Assembly (NCBI RefSeq): GCF_000523515.1
Contig: NZ_AWRU01000013.1
Coordinates: 328,889 to 392,888, forward strand
Reading direction: 5' to 3'
DNA: 64,000 nucleotides
Source: Pedobacter sp. V48
GTDB taxonomy: Bacteria > Bacteroidota > Bacteroidia > Sphingobacteriales > Sphingobacteriaceae
Shown here: positions 1 to 7,696 of the stretch, in pieces
How the letters are laid out: the number at the start of each line of letters is the position of its first letter
Position numbering within the stretch: position 1 is the first letter of the stretch
The notes under the pieces: model-generated
Told to the model about the DNA's origin: nothing
Seen by the model: the letters and a program-made list of their open reading frames with translations, nothing else
The model's database searches: none
Program-made: the position numbers and the translations under genes

Positions 1-283
1 GAGTCGAGCCTGTGGTAGCGATAGATATTGCTCTGATATTTGTGGCTACAAATGTTCCTGCTTGTTTTAAACACCCTTTTATGGTGTGTTCAATCCCTTC
101 AATATAATCGAGCGGATGTTGCCTGAATTGATTCTGACTGGCAATGCAGTAAAGTCCGCCATTCCATCTTGGGTAGATAAATGAAGACGAGGCAACTTCG
201 TCACCATTATGTGCATTAACAATAATGGATCTGACAGAATCTGTTCCAAAATCAACTCCTATACAATAATCTTGATTTGTCAT
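1..283 (-). CDS. FGGY-family carbohydrate kinase, ribulokinase-type (partial, C-terminus off left edge)
   Basis: The ATG lies at 281-283 on the minus strand and the reading frame stays open to the window edge, giving about 94 N-terminal residues. They contain the FGGY phosphate-1 loop (GVDFGTDSVRS) and the FRQHPLDYIEG stretch typical of the ribulokinase branch (COG1069). FGGY kinases phosphorylate a ketose with ATP. As the last visible gene of the fucose operon, it is inferred to phosphorylate L-fuculose, although its sequence resembles AraB more than classical FucK. The fucose permease stop is 10 bases upstream of its start, so the two are probably co-transcribed. Substrate assignment rests on context only. 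Confidence 0.85.
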   Translation of the reverse strand, partial: MTNQDYCIGVDFGTDSVRSIIVNAHNGDEVASSSFIYPRWNGGLYCIASQNQFRQHPLDYIEGIEHTIKGCLKQAGTFVATNIRAISIATTGST

Positions 284-293
284 TTGACTCTGC

Positions 294-1625
294 TTAATGG
301 TGCTGCAATGAAATGTTTTTAGCGTCAATCTTTTTCCCTATTCCTTTTATAGCATACCAGGCAATAAATGCGAAACATACCATTGGTATCACAAAGGCTA
401 TAGACATCCCGAAATGATCTCCTATCAGACCCATTACTGGCGGGCAAAATGCACCGCCTGCAACTGCCATTACCAAAAATGAAGCTCCTTTTTTGGTTAA
501 AGGCCCTAAATCATATATACCTAAAGCAAAAATTGTTGGGAACATGATCGACATAAAGAAATAAGTAAAAAATAGGGCTACTACCGAAAACCATCCTATC
601 TCTAACAAAACTATAAATACCAGTACGGTATTAACGACAGCATATATTCCAAGAAGTTTTTGCGGCGATAAATATTTCATCATGTATGACCCTGATAATC
701 GCCCGATCCAGAAAAGCCCCATCCCTCCAATCGCAAGAATAAGAGATGCTGCCTGCTCAGGATTTTTTGGTGTAAACACTTCACCAAACCAGCCTAAGTG
801 CTGCATGATATCTTGAACAGGCCCTGTTACATTAGGTATGGTCTCTGTTACATAGTTAATAAAGAATGAATTAACACCGGTTTGGGCAGCTACATAAAGA
901 AATTGTGCAATTACAGCCAATACAAAAGCCGGATGCTTCAATAGATTACGCATCGGCGGATCTTCAGCTGTTTCGGTGTCACTGGCTTCCTTTACTTCAG
1001 GAAGCTTGATGAGCATAAAAACCAGCGCAACAACCACAACGATTCCTCCAACCATCATGTATGGCTTAACCATGGAATCGAATTTATCTACACCTGGTGT
1101 GTGCTCGGTCCCAAAGATGAACAAACCGCCCATTAAAGGGCCCAGTATCCATCCTAAGCCGTTAAAAGATTGAGAAATATTGATCCGCCTGGCGGCATAT
1201 TCCTTTGGTCCAAGAATAGTTGAGTAAGGATTGGCTGCAGTTTCCAGACAAGCCAGTCCGCATGCCAGCACAAATAAAGCAAGCAAAAATGGTATAAATG
1301 CTTGGAGTTTAGCTGCCGGGTAAAAAAGAAAGGCACCAATGGCAAATAAAACCAGACCTAAAATGATCCCCTTTTGATAGCCGAATCGCTTCATAAACAG
1401 CCCGGCTGGTACAGCCATAGCCAGATAACCGATGTACAATGAAAATTGTATAAAGCCCGATTGTGCTTTTGATACATGCAATATATTCTGAAAATGCTTG
1501 TCCAGCACATCCAACAAACCATGTGCAAAACCCCATAAAAGGAATAAGCTGCATATGAAAATAAAGGGCATGAGATAACTCTTGCCGGTTTCTGTTCTGA
1601 ACAGTGAAGTTGATTGTTTATTCAT
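294..1625 (-). CDS. fucP: L-fucose:H+ symporter, MFS
   Basis: A 443-residue MFS protein with about 12 hydrophobic segments, of the FHS/FucP type: an early RTETGKSYLMPFIFI stretch, LLWGFAHGLLDVLDKHFQ in the first helix, and the conserved ETAANPYS motif after helix 4. It imports L-fucose with protons across the inner membrane. The frame extends upstream to 1712, but that would overlap the isomerase gene by 76 bases; the ATG at 1623-1625 leaves an 11-base gap from the fucI stop and is preferred. It sits between fucI and the FGGY kinase in the fucose operon. The family is certain, and the sugar is well supported by the neighbours. Confidence 0.9.
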   Translation of the reverse strand: MNKQSTSLFRTETGKSYLMPFIFICSLFLLWGFAHGLLDVLDKHFQNILHVSKAQSGFIQFSLYIGYLAMAVPAGLFMKRFGYQKGIILGLVLFAIGAFLFYPAAKLQAFIPFLLALFVLACGLACLETAANPYSTILGPKEYAARRINISQSFNGLGWILGPLMGGLFIFGTEHTPGVDKFDSMVKPYMMVGGIVVVVALVFMLIKLPEVKEASDTETAEDPPMRNLLKHPAFVLAVIAQFLYVAAQTGVNSFFINYVTETIPNVTGPVQDIMQHLGWFGEVFTPKNPEQAASLILAIGGMGLFWIGRLSGSYMMKYLSPQKLLGIYAVVNTVLVFIVLLEIGWFSVVALFFTYFFMSIMFPTIFALGIYDLGPLTKKGASFLVMAVAGGAFCPPVMGLIGDHFGMSIAFVIPMVCFAFIAWYAIKGIGKKIDAKNISLQHH

Positions 1626-1636
1626 CAGATAGGTGC

Positions 1637-3400
1637 TTAACTGTATAATGATCCGTAAACTTGGCATGCCCTGTAATCCGAGCCTTCGGTATCCATTCCA
1701 AATGAAGACCATGCTGAAGGGCGAAAGATATCGCTTGAAGCAACATTATGCATGTTTACCGGAATTCTGAGCATTGAGGCTAGGGTGATCAGGTCGGCTC
1801 CGATATGCCCATAACTTATCGCTCCATGATTTGCGCCCCAGTTTGCCATCACTGAATAAACGTCTTTAAAAGCACCGTTTCCATATAAACGCGGAACAAA
1901 CCAGGTTGTTGGCCAGGTACGGTCAGTACGCTCATCCAGTATTTTATGTACGTTTTCAGGTAAATCCACTGTCCAGCCTTCGGCAATCTGAAGTACGGGG
2001 CCAAGGCCCTTAACCAGATTGAGTCGGCACGTGGTTACGGGCATCTCTCCCTTGGTAAGAAAATTGGAGGAATATCCTCCCCCACGAAAATAGTCGAGAT
2101 TTGCAGGATACCAGGTGGTTGCTTTCAGACATTCCTCGGCCTCTTTTTCATCAATGCTCCAGAATGGCTTCATCACAGGCTTGCCATCCACCGCTTGTCT
2201 TCCTGTGCCATCCAAAGTTGCTGAACCTGAGTTTATCAAATGAATAAATCCAGCCCCTGCACGGCCATTGGGTTTCCAGCCAGACACCCGCTCTACAGCC
2301 TCCGGACTCCAATAAGTACGTACGTCAGCAAATATTTGTGCGGTATTGGTCAGAAGATAATTAAATAGCATAGAAACGCCATTTAATGCATCGTTTTCTG
2401 TTGCCACCATATAAGGTGCCCTTATTCCATTCCAATCGAAAGAAGAATTCAGTATCGCTTCAGGAAAATCCCCGTTAGGTAAGAAATCTGTCCATTGGCG
2501 TTGCCCCTGGAAACCAGAAACAATTGCATTATGTCCCTGGGCTTCTTCAGCATAACCGATTTTAACAAGCTCCTCATTTCCGATCATCAGATCGCGAATA
2601 ATAAGTGTCATCTTTATTACGAATTCCCAATCTTTGTCTTTTTCTTCTCTGGATTTCACTTTCTCAGACCGGTTGAAATCTTCTCCTTCCAGGCAGTATT
2701 TTTTGGTCCATTCCAAAGCCTTCTCGTATTCTTTCTGATCAAATATATTCTGCTGTATACGTCTTAAAACTTCAGAGGAATCTACATATTCATTGCGCAT
2801 GCCCAAATAGTCCTGAAAGAAATCAGCATCCACAATTGAACCTGCAATACCCATAGAAACTGAACCTATGGCCAGATATGACTTGCCTTTCATAATTGCA
2901 ACAGCTAAACCACTTTTCGCAAAGCGAAGTAGTTTTTCTTTAACATCGACAGGAATCACAGCGTCTCCAAGGTCCTGCACGTCTGTTCCATAAATTCCAA
3001 ATGCAGGTAGCCCTTTCTGATTGTGGCCGGCTAATGTTGCTGCTAAATATACCGCGCCTGGTCTTTCTGTACCATTAAATCCCCAGATTGCTTTAGGCAA
3101 TAGCGGATCCATATCCATAGTTTCTGAACCATAACACCAACATGGTGTAACTGATAATGATACGCCTACATTATTATCTCTGAATTTTTCTGCACACGCC
3201 GCTGCTTCTTTAACTCCACCAATACAGGAATCTGCGATGATACATTCCACAGGGCTGCCATCAGGATATCTCAATTCTTGCTTAAATAACGCTGCTACTG
3301 CTTTGGCCATATTCATTGTGGTATCCTCCAGGGATTCACGAATGCCTCCCAAACGGCCATCTATTATAGGTCGAATGCCTACCTTAGGGTATTTGTTCAT
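1637..3400 (-). CDS. fucI: L-fucose isomerase
   Basis: A 587-residue cytoplasmic enzyme that interconverts L-fucose and L-fuculose using Mn2+. It has the family length and motifs throughout: [20 protein letters not shown] at the N-terminus, [33 protein letters not shown], the metal-site [20 protein letters not shown] stretch, and the C-terminal [17 protein letters not shown] with the expected His. The start is at 3398-3400, and an inverted repeat lies just upstream at 3425-3472. It is the third gene of the operon, after GH172 and the DUF6786-like lipoprotein. No aldolase (FucA) is seen in the window; it may lie past the left edge. Confidence 0.96.
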   Translation of the reverse strand: MNKYPKVGIRPIIDGRLGGIRESLEDTTMNMAKAVAALFKQELRYPDGSPVECIIADSCIGGVKEAAACAEKFRDNNVGVSLSVTPCWCYGSETMDMDPLLPKAIWGFNGTERPGAVYLAATLAGHNQKGLPAFGIYGTDVQDLGDAVIPVDVKEKLLRFAKSGLAVAIMKGKSYLAIGSVSMGIAGSIVDADFFQDYLGMRNEYVDSSEVLRRIQQNIFDQKEYEKALEWTKKYCLEGEDFNRSEKVKSREEKDKDWEFVIKMTLIIRDLMIGNEELVKIGYAEEAQGHNAIVSGFQGQRQWTDFLPNGDFPEAILNSSFDWNGIRAPYMVATENDALNGVSMLFNYLLTNTAQIFADVRTYWSPEAVERVSGWKPNGRAGAGFIHLINSGSATLDGTGRQAVDGKPVMKPFWSIDEKEAEECLKATTWYPANLDYFRGGGYSSNFLTKGEMPVTTCRLNLVKGLGPVLQIAEGWTVDLPENVHKILDERTDRTWPTTWFVPRLYGNGAFKDVYSVMANWGANHGAISYGHIGADLITLASMLRIPVNMHNVASSDIFRPSAWSSFGMDTEGSDYRACQVYGSLYS

Positions 3401-3424
3401 ATTCTGATCTTTATTTGGTTAAAC

Positions 3425-3472
3425 TTCGGATAAATGCTGGTGAGATATTAAAGCGCCCACCAGCTATCCGAA
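3425..3472 (-). other. Intercistronic hairpin before fucI
   Basis: The arms at 3425-3442 and 3458-3472 are perfectly complementary over 15 pairs with one 3-base bulge. The hairpin lies in the 81-base gap between the DUF6786-like gene and fucI, inside one operon. No U-run follows it on the minus strand, so it is more likely an RNA-stability or partial-attenuation element than a full terminator. The structure is seen; the role is inferred. Confidence 0.5.
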
Positions 3473-3481
3473 TACATGATT

Positions 3482-4711
3482 TTAATCTTTAAATGCCCCA
3501 GCTATCTCGTCCAGAGATACACCAAGAACCTTTACTGCAATTTCATTTAGAGCGGTTTTGTCCCCTGTAAAATGAAATACACTATGCATGTGTGTATGCT
3601 TTTCTCCCGGTTTCAAGAATGTAGGTGGCGATACACTTTCTAATTCGTAAAAAGGTCCCATTTGTGAGCCATCAGCTAAAGGCCCATCATTATAGGCATT
3701 CATGGCATCGCCGGTAAATGGATCTTTGTCTGGTGTCCATTCCTGGTTTAAGTATTTTGCCTTGTTATTTATGTCAAACATCGTGATGGTAAGCACATGC
3801 TGGTCCGCGGCATAACTACCGGCTACATTTTTAACCCTACCAGGAGGAATACCGAGTTTACCACGTGATTTACCATCGGCTTTGAACAACAGAATTCCAT
3901 TCTTGTAAGTTATGCGGTCTTTAGCAATCTCTCCAAAATAATCTGTAGTAGCTACTTTACCAGCTGCACTTTCAATATATGGAATAACAATTACTGTTTT
4001 AGGCGATGGGCTAAACATGTCTAAGCTCCAGATACAAGGAGCTCCTGTTTTCTCTGTCCATTCATTAGTACCACTATTAGTGATGGTGTTTTGTGTTTTA
4101 AAGGCAACAGAGCTCACTTTACCAGCCAAACTAATATTTAAAACTTTCTCGATGTTATCCTTTTCCAGAATCTCTACATCTCTTTCCAGCTTTATCTTAA
4201 GATTGGTGCCCGCATAATTCTGCAACTCCATTTCTTTATTTAACGACGCGCGCTTTCCATCAGATTTTACCAATATCCAGCTTTCACTGTCAATTCCTGC
4301 AGGAGTATGCCAATTGTCGAACACCATGGAATCACCCTTTTTAAAATAAAGGGAAAATTTCCCTCCCTCCGGGCCAAGCCACAAACGGTCTTCACCACCA
4401 TAAGCGTTCATATGCGGGTCCAAAGGTTTGCCAAAGGCTTTATAGTTAACCCAGCCAAAACTTTTGCCATCAAGCCCTTCAGCAGTTGAAGTAAATACCT
4501 TTGCCTGATATTTTGGTGATAAAGCAAGTTGAGCGCTTCCGTCATCATTCTTTAAAACAACTATACTGTCATTTTCATTCAAAAAGTTTAAATCGTAGCC
4601 AAACGTGCCCTTTTCAAAAACTTTCATATCATCTTGTTTTTTTGTTGTCGATTGACAAGATATGATCATCATTCCTGCCAACAATAGTGATGGAATTTTC
4701 AGTAATTTCAT
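3482..4711 (-). CDS. DUF6786-like secreted lipoprotein of the fucose operon
   Basis: A 409-residue protein with a lipoprotein signal (hydrophobic stretch ending GMMIISC, lipid Cys at about residue 19). The body is beta-rich and contains YGGEDRLWLGPEGG, a feature of DUF6786-type proteins thought to have a galactose-mutarotase-like fold, plus a late Gly-Pro-Phe-Tyr-Glu-Leu-Glu and Pro-Gly-Glu-Lys-His-Thr-His sequence. It probably sits on the periplasmic or outer-membrane face. It lies between GH172 and fucI, so an accessory step in handling fucose-containing sugars (for example mutarotation or lectin-like binding) is possible. That is inference; no catalytic residue can be named. The DUF assignment is from memory of the family pattern. 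Confidence 0.65.
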   Translation of the reverse strand: MKLLKIPSLLLAGMMIISCQSTTKKQDDMKVFEKGTFGYDLNFLNENDSIVVLKNDDGSAQLALSPKYQAKVFTSTAEGLDGKSFGWVNYKAFGKPLDPHMNAYGGEDRLWLGPEGGKFSLYFKKGDSMVFDNWHTPAGIDSESWILVKSDGKRASLNKEMELQNYAGTNLKIKLERDVEILEKDNIEKVLNISLAGKVSSVAFKTQNTITNSGTNEWTEKTGAPCIWSLDMFSPSPKTVIVIPYIESAAGKVATTDYFGEIAKDRITYKNGILLFKADGKSRGKLGIPPGRVKNVAGSYAADQHVLTITMFDINNKAKYLNQEWTPDKDPFTGDAMNAYNDGPLADGSQMGPFYELESVSPPTFLKPGEKHTHMHSVFHFTGDKTALNEIAVKVLGVSLDEIAGAFKD

Positions 4712-4728
4712 GTTCTGAGTTTTAAGGA

Positions 4729-5895
4729 TTAATTTACTTCCAGTTCATCTCTTGAAGGGAATTTCGGAAAATTACCATGAGGCTCTGTTTGGTACCAATA
4801 AGCAACAGTCATGATATCCGATTTCTGTGCCAGATACCTGCCGCCATCTCTCCATCCCAGATCCTGGATGGTTACCTTAAGGTCTTTATCAAAACGTATC
4901 GGATCCATTATATGCCACCTGTACATTCCAAATCTTTGTTGGGCTTTATAGGTCCCGTCTGGTCTGATCACCTGATGTAAACCGGCATAGGGAGTGCTAT
5001 ATTCTGTATATTTACCGCCTCTGTCGAAATTATAAGATCCGCAGAAATAATCCTCCGTTCCTGTTCCGGCTATGGTCGGGTATTCTTTATCACCATCTAA
5101 AAAGAACTTGATCTCACCTTCTCCCCACCATCCATTGTTGTTTACACCAAGTCCCATATATAGGCCTACAAACTGTCCTTTGCCTTTTACTCCATCAATT
5201 ATAGTATGTACTGATGTAGTGTTAGGGTTCGATCTTCTATATTGTGCATGAAAATAAGCTTCGTCATCTGCAACTGGGGTAAGTGTGTAATTTACCTGAT
5301 AATATAACCTCATATCATCTTTTGGATTAATGTTTTCAAGAGTGATTTTGCATTTCTTTCTGAAAGGCATCTTCCAGTAGCAGTTGAAAGCACTTCCCGG
5401 ATTAACACTTACAGGTAGGGAGTTTAATGGCGCATATTCTCCCCATCCCATTCCAAAGAATGCACCTACAGGAGCTTCAATAGAAGGTTCTTTTTCATCG
5501 TCCCAGTAAAAGCGTAAAATAGAGAACTGCCAGTTTCCCGTTGGTGTCATCCAGATCTGCTGTATCGCACCAGGACCCTCCATTTCTGCTATAGTTACGG
5601 TTTCTCCGCTTTTAACAATTATAAAAGGATTCACTTTCCAGCCAATTCCCAGATCGCGGGCTTCGTTTGCTGCGTTGGCTACATTACGTTGCCCTTTACT
5701 TTTCACTGGGTCAGCCATTCCGCCTTTACCTTTTTCTCCGGTGAAGTTCTCCGGACTGATAGACCTGGTTTTCGCATCAGATAATCGAGACAGATTACCA
5801 AGATTCATATCAAGGCCATCAAATTTCTGGGGTTTTTGCGCAACTGCCGGTAAAACGAAAATGGTTGCGATGATTAGTAATAAAAGCTTTCTCAT
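4729..5895 (-). CDS. GH172 (DUF2961) family glycoside hydrolase
   Basis: A 388-residue exported protein: the N-terminus is MRKLLLLIIATIFVLPAVAQ, a Sec signal. The ATG at 5893-5895 is chosen because the upstream extension to 5940 would add 15 charged residues in front of the signal. DUF2961 hallmarks are present: GPGAIQQIWMTPTG, FYWDDEKEPSIEAPVGAFFG, GEIKFFLDGDKEYPTIAGTGTEDYF and the late QDLGWRDGGRY. Characterised GH172 enzymes act on alpha-fructofuranosides and arabinofuranosides. Here it is the first gene of the fucose operon, behind the operator-bearing promoter at 6060-6090 with a leader of about 158 bases. Fucose relevance is by context; a furanoside linkage in the target glycan is a reasonable guess. 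Confidence 0.85.
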   Translation of the reverse strand: MRKLLLLIIATIFVLPAVAQKPQKFDGLDMNLGNLSRLSDAKTRSISPENFTGEKGKGGMADPVKSKGQRNVANAANEARDLGIGWKVNPFIIVKSGETVTIAEMEGPGAIQQIWMTPTGNWQFSILRFYWDDEKEPSIEAPVGAFFGMGWGEYAPLNSLPVSVNPGSAFNCYWKMPFRKKCKITLENINPKDDMRLYYQVNYTLTPVADDEAYFHAQYRRSNPNTTSVHTIIDGVKGKGQFVGLYMGLGVNNNGWWGEGEIKFFLDGDKEYPTIAGTGTEDYFCGSYNFDRGGKYTEYSTPYAGLHQVIRPDGTYKAQQRFGMYRWHIMDPIRFDKDLKVTIQDLGWRDGGRYLAQKSDIMTVAYWYQTEPHGNFPKFPSRDELEVN

Positions 5896-5977
5896 AATGT
5901 TAAATTGCGACTTGCCTCGGCTACTTAATACGCTTTTCACTTGAAATTGTGTACACCAAATACCTGAGATTTGGATT

Positions 5978-5994
5978 TGCTTACACGTTTAAGC
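5978..5994. promoter_or_regulatory. Leader operator of fucose operon, LacI type
   Basis: TGCTTACACGTTTAAGC lies between the predicted transcription start (near 6053) and the GH172 ATG. It is an imperfect palindrome centred on ACGT, and its exact reverse complement occurs at 7542-7558 in the susC leader. The central CG with AT-rich arms suits a LacI-family regulator. Binding is inferred. Confidence 0.65.
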
Positions 5995-6059
5995 TAAAAA
6001 GGATAAAAAAAAATGCTGAGCACTTCGGTTTTAAATGGTTTATAATTTGATTGTGTAAT

Positions 6060-6090
6060 CAAACTTAAGCTTAAACGTTTAAACGAACAA
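6060..6090 (-). promoter_or_regulatory. Fucose operon promoter with embedded operator
   Basis: On the minus strand a TTG (6088-6090) is followed after 20 bases by TAAGTTTG (6060-6067), matching the Bacteroidota consensus TTG-N20-TAnnTTTG. The spacer holds the perfect 12-base palindrome TTAAACGTTTAA (6071-6082). The same module, inverted and with one mismatch in 30 bases, lies at 7448-7478. A repressor bound there would block sigma contact. The motif is seen; regulation by the neighbouring LacI protein is inferred. Confidence 0.75.
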
Positions 6091-6159
6091 ATATTTTTTT
6101 ATTTTTTTTCAGCGGCTGATGTAACATTCTCGTTCTAACATGCGCACAGGCCATTAAAA

Positions 6160-7194
6160 CTAATGCTTTTTAACTATAGCGCTTGATTGTCTTACAATTA
6201 ATTTCGACGGGATACTTATCTGCGTGTTGAGGCTTTTTTTATCAGTAATGTTTTTAATTAAGATCTGAACAGCCTTTTTACCCATTTCAAGTAGTGGCTG
6301 TTCTATATAGGTTAAAGGGGAATAAAAGAAGTCAAAAGCTTCACTCTCATCAAAGCATACGATAGCTACGTCATCAGGGACCCTATATTGCATCTTATTT
6401 AGTGATTTCAATCCTTTTAAAGTAAGTGTATTTGTGGCAAAAAATAGTGCATCCATTCCAGGATTCTGAGCAAACAGTTCACGGATACCCGCTCCTATCT
6501 CTTCCTGGTTGGCATTGAAATCAACCGTTTTGATCAACGGGGTTTTGGCTTTTAACAGTTTATTGTCCTTAATTGCATCAAGGTAACCTCGTTTTCTATC
6601 CAGCATATGAACTAAATCTGTTTTATACGCAACCATGCCTATGTTTGTCCTGCCCGCTTCAATTAGATGGCTCACAGCATGATAAGAAGCCTCGTAATTA
6701 TTAGTCATCACGTAGTTGGTGTCCAGTCCTTTAAAATACCTGTCGATGAGTACCAGTGGAATATTGTTCTTTAAAAGCGCTTCAATTTGTTCTTGTGAAT
6801 TTTCGGCCGGTGCAATGATAAAACCGTCAACCTGTCTTTCAGTTAAAATATTGATCAGGTTTTGAGATTTCTCTGCATTTTCATCCGCACTTGCAAAAAT
6901 CACGGTATAGTTAAATTTCTTCGCTTCGTCTTCTACATTTCTGGCAAGGTTAGCAAAGAACGGATTGGAAATATCTGCTACAATTAATCCAAAAGTATGC
7001 GATTTTCCTGTTTTCAGGCTTTTGGCAATCTGATTTGGCTGATATCCCATTTCCACAGCTGTATCTCTTATTACCTGGGCTATTTCTTTACCAACACGTG
7101 CTTCTTTTTCCTTATTATTTAGCACGTAAGAAACCAGCGCGGTAGAAACACCCACAGTTTGTGCAATATCTTTAATGGATACCTTCTTCTTCAT
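6160..7194 (-). CDS. LacI-family transcriptional regulator of the fucose/Sus locus
   Basis: A 344-residue protein with an N-terminal LacI helix-turn-helix (VSIKDIAQTVGVSTALVSYVLNN, residues about 5-27), a hinge with YQPNQIAKSLKTGKSHTFGLIV, and a periplasmic-binding-protein-like effector domain (ADISNPFFANLARNVEDEA through CFDESEAF). It lies between the fucose operon and susCD, which are controlled by mirrored operator/promoter modules on its two sides. It is therefore probably the local repressor, responding to fucose or a fucose-derived sugar. It shares its strand with the fucose operon but is separated from GH172 by 264 bases containing that operon's own promoter. Confidence 0.93.
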   Translation of the reverse strand: MKKKVSIKDIAQTVGVSTALVSYVLNNKEKEARVGKEIAQVIRDTAVEMGYQPNQIAKSLKTGKSHTFGLIVADISNPFFANLARNVEDEAKKFNYTVIFASADENAEKSQNLINILTERQVDGFIIAPAENSQEQIEALLKNNIPLVLIDRYFKGLDTNYVMTNNYEASYHAVSHLIEAGRTNIGMVAYKTDLVHMLDRKRGYLDAIKDNKLLKAKTPLIKTVDFNANQEEIGAGIRELFAQNPGMDALFFATNTLTLKGLKSLNKMQYRVPDDVAIVCFDESEAFDFFYSPLTYIEQPLLEMGKKAVQILIKNITDKKSLNTQISIPSKLIVRQSSAIVKKH

Positions 7195-7209
7195 TACGTA
7201 AAGGTATGC

Positions 7210-7221
7210 TTAATCGATTAA
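7210..7221. promoter_or_regulatory. Possible autoregulatory palindrome upstream of lacI
   Basis: The perfect palindrome TTAATCGATTAA lies 16 bases upstream of the lacI ATG. It has the same length and central CG as the TTAAACGTTTAA operators but different inner bases. It could be a weaker site for the same regulator, or chance in AT-rich DNA. Confidence 0.3.
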
Positions 7222-7447
7222 CATAAAAATATTAATTGAAACATTTGCTTAATTAGTTTGAGACTTTTAGATACCCATATCTTGAAAATGAAATAGATCT
7301 GTGTTTTTCAGGGGCTATTGTAAAGAATTTATCACGAAGCAAAATTCAACTGGAGTAAAAAATGTATTTTTAACTATTTAAAGGCCAATTCTGTAAAACC
7401 ATATACTGCTTTTTAAAAGAATTATTTCATGAAATGCAAAAAACCGC

Positions 7448-7478
7448 TTGTTTGTTTAAACGTTTAAGCTTAAGTTTG
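7448..7478 (+). promoter_or_regulatory. susC promoter with embedded operator
   Basis: TTG (7448-7450), a 20-base spacer, then TAAGTTTG (7471-7478): a full Bacteroidota promoter. The spacer contains the palindrome TTAAACGTTTAA (7456-7467). This is the inverted counterpart of 6060-6090. The 502-base gene-free stretch 7195-7696 holds only this promoter, the operator at 7542-7558 and the lacI upstream region. Confidence 0.75.
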
Positions 7479-7541
7479 ATATACACCAATTATAAATCAT
7501 TTTTTGAACAGAGATCGCTTCGGAATTTTTTTGATCTTTCT

Positions 7542-7558
7542 GCTTAAACGTGTAAGCA
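7542..7558. promoter_or_regulatory. susC leader operator, LacI type
   Basis: GCTTAAACGTGTAAGCA is the exact reverse complement of the fucose-operon leader site at 5978-5994. It lies about 57 bases downstream of the predicted susC transcription start, close to the 59 bases on the fucose side. Such a site could act as a roadblock or support looping. Confidence 0.65.
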
Positions 7559-7696
7559 AGTATTATGGGATGCGCGCTCCCTGGAATTTCTGCTTATAAT
7601 TTAGCGGCATCATTGAAACGGAGCACTCCTACTTTTCTAACTATGGAGAACACTTACCACGCTCAATTTTTTAACCATAAACCAAATAAAATTTTT

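Noticed and set aside
1623..1712. Longer N-terminus for the fucose permease
   Set aside because: Would overlap fucI by 76 bases and add a non-conserved lead; the ATG at 1623-1625 aligns with the start of the family.
7565..7696. Upstream ATG for susC
   Set aside because: It lies 7 bases from an operator and puts 44 extra residues before a normal signal peptide.
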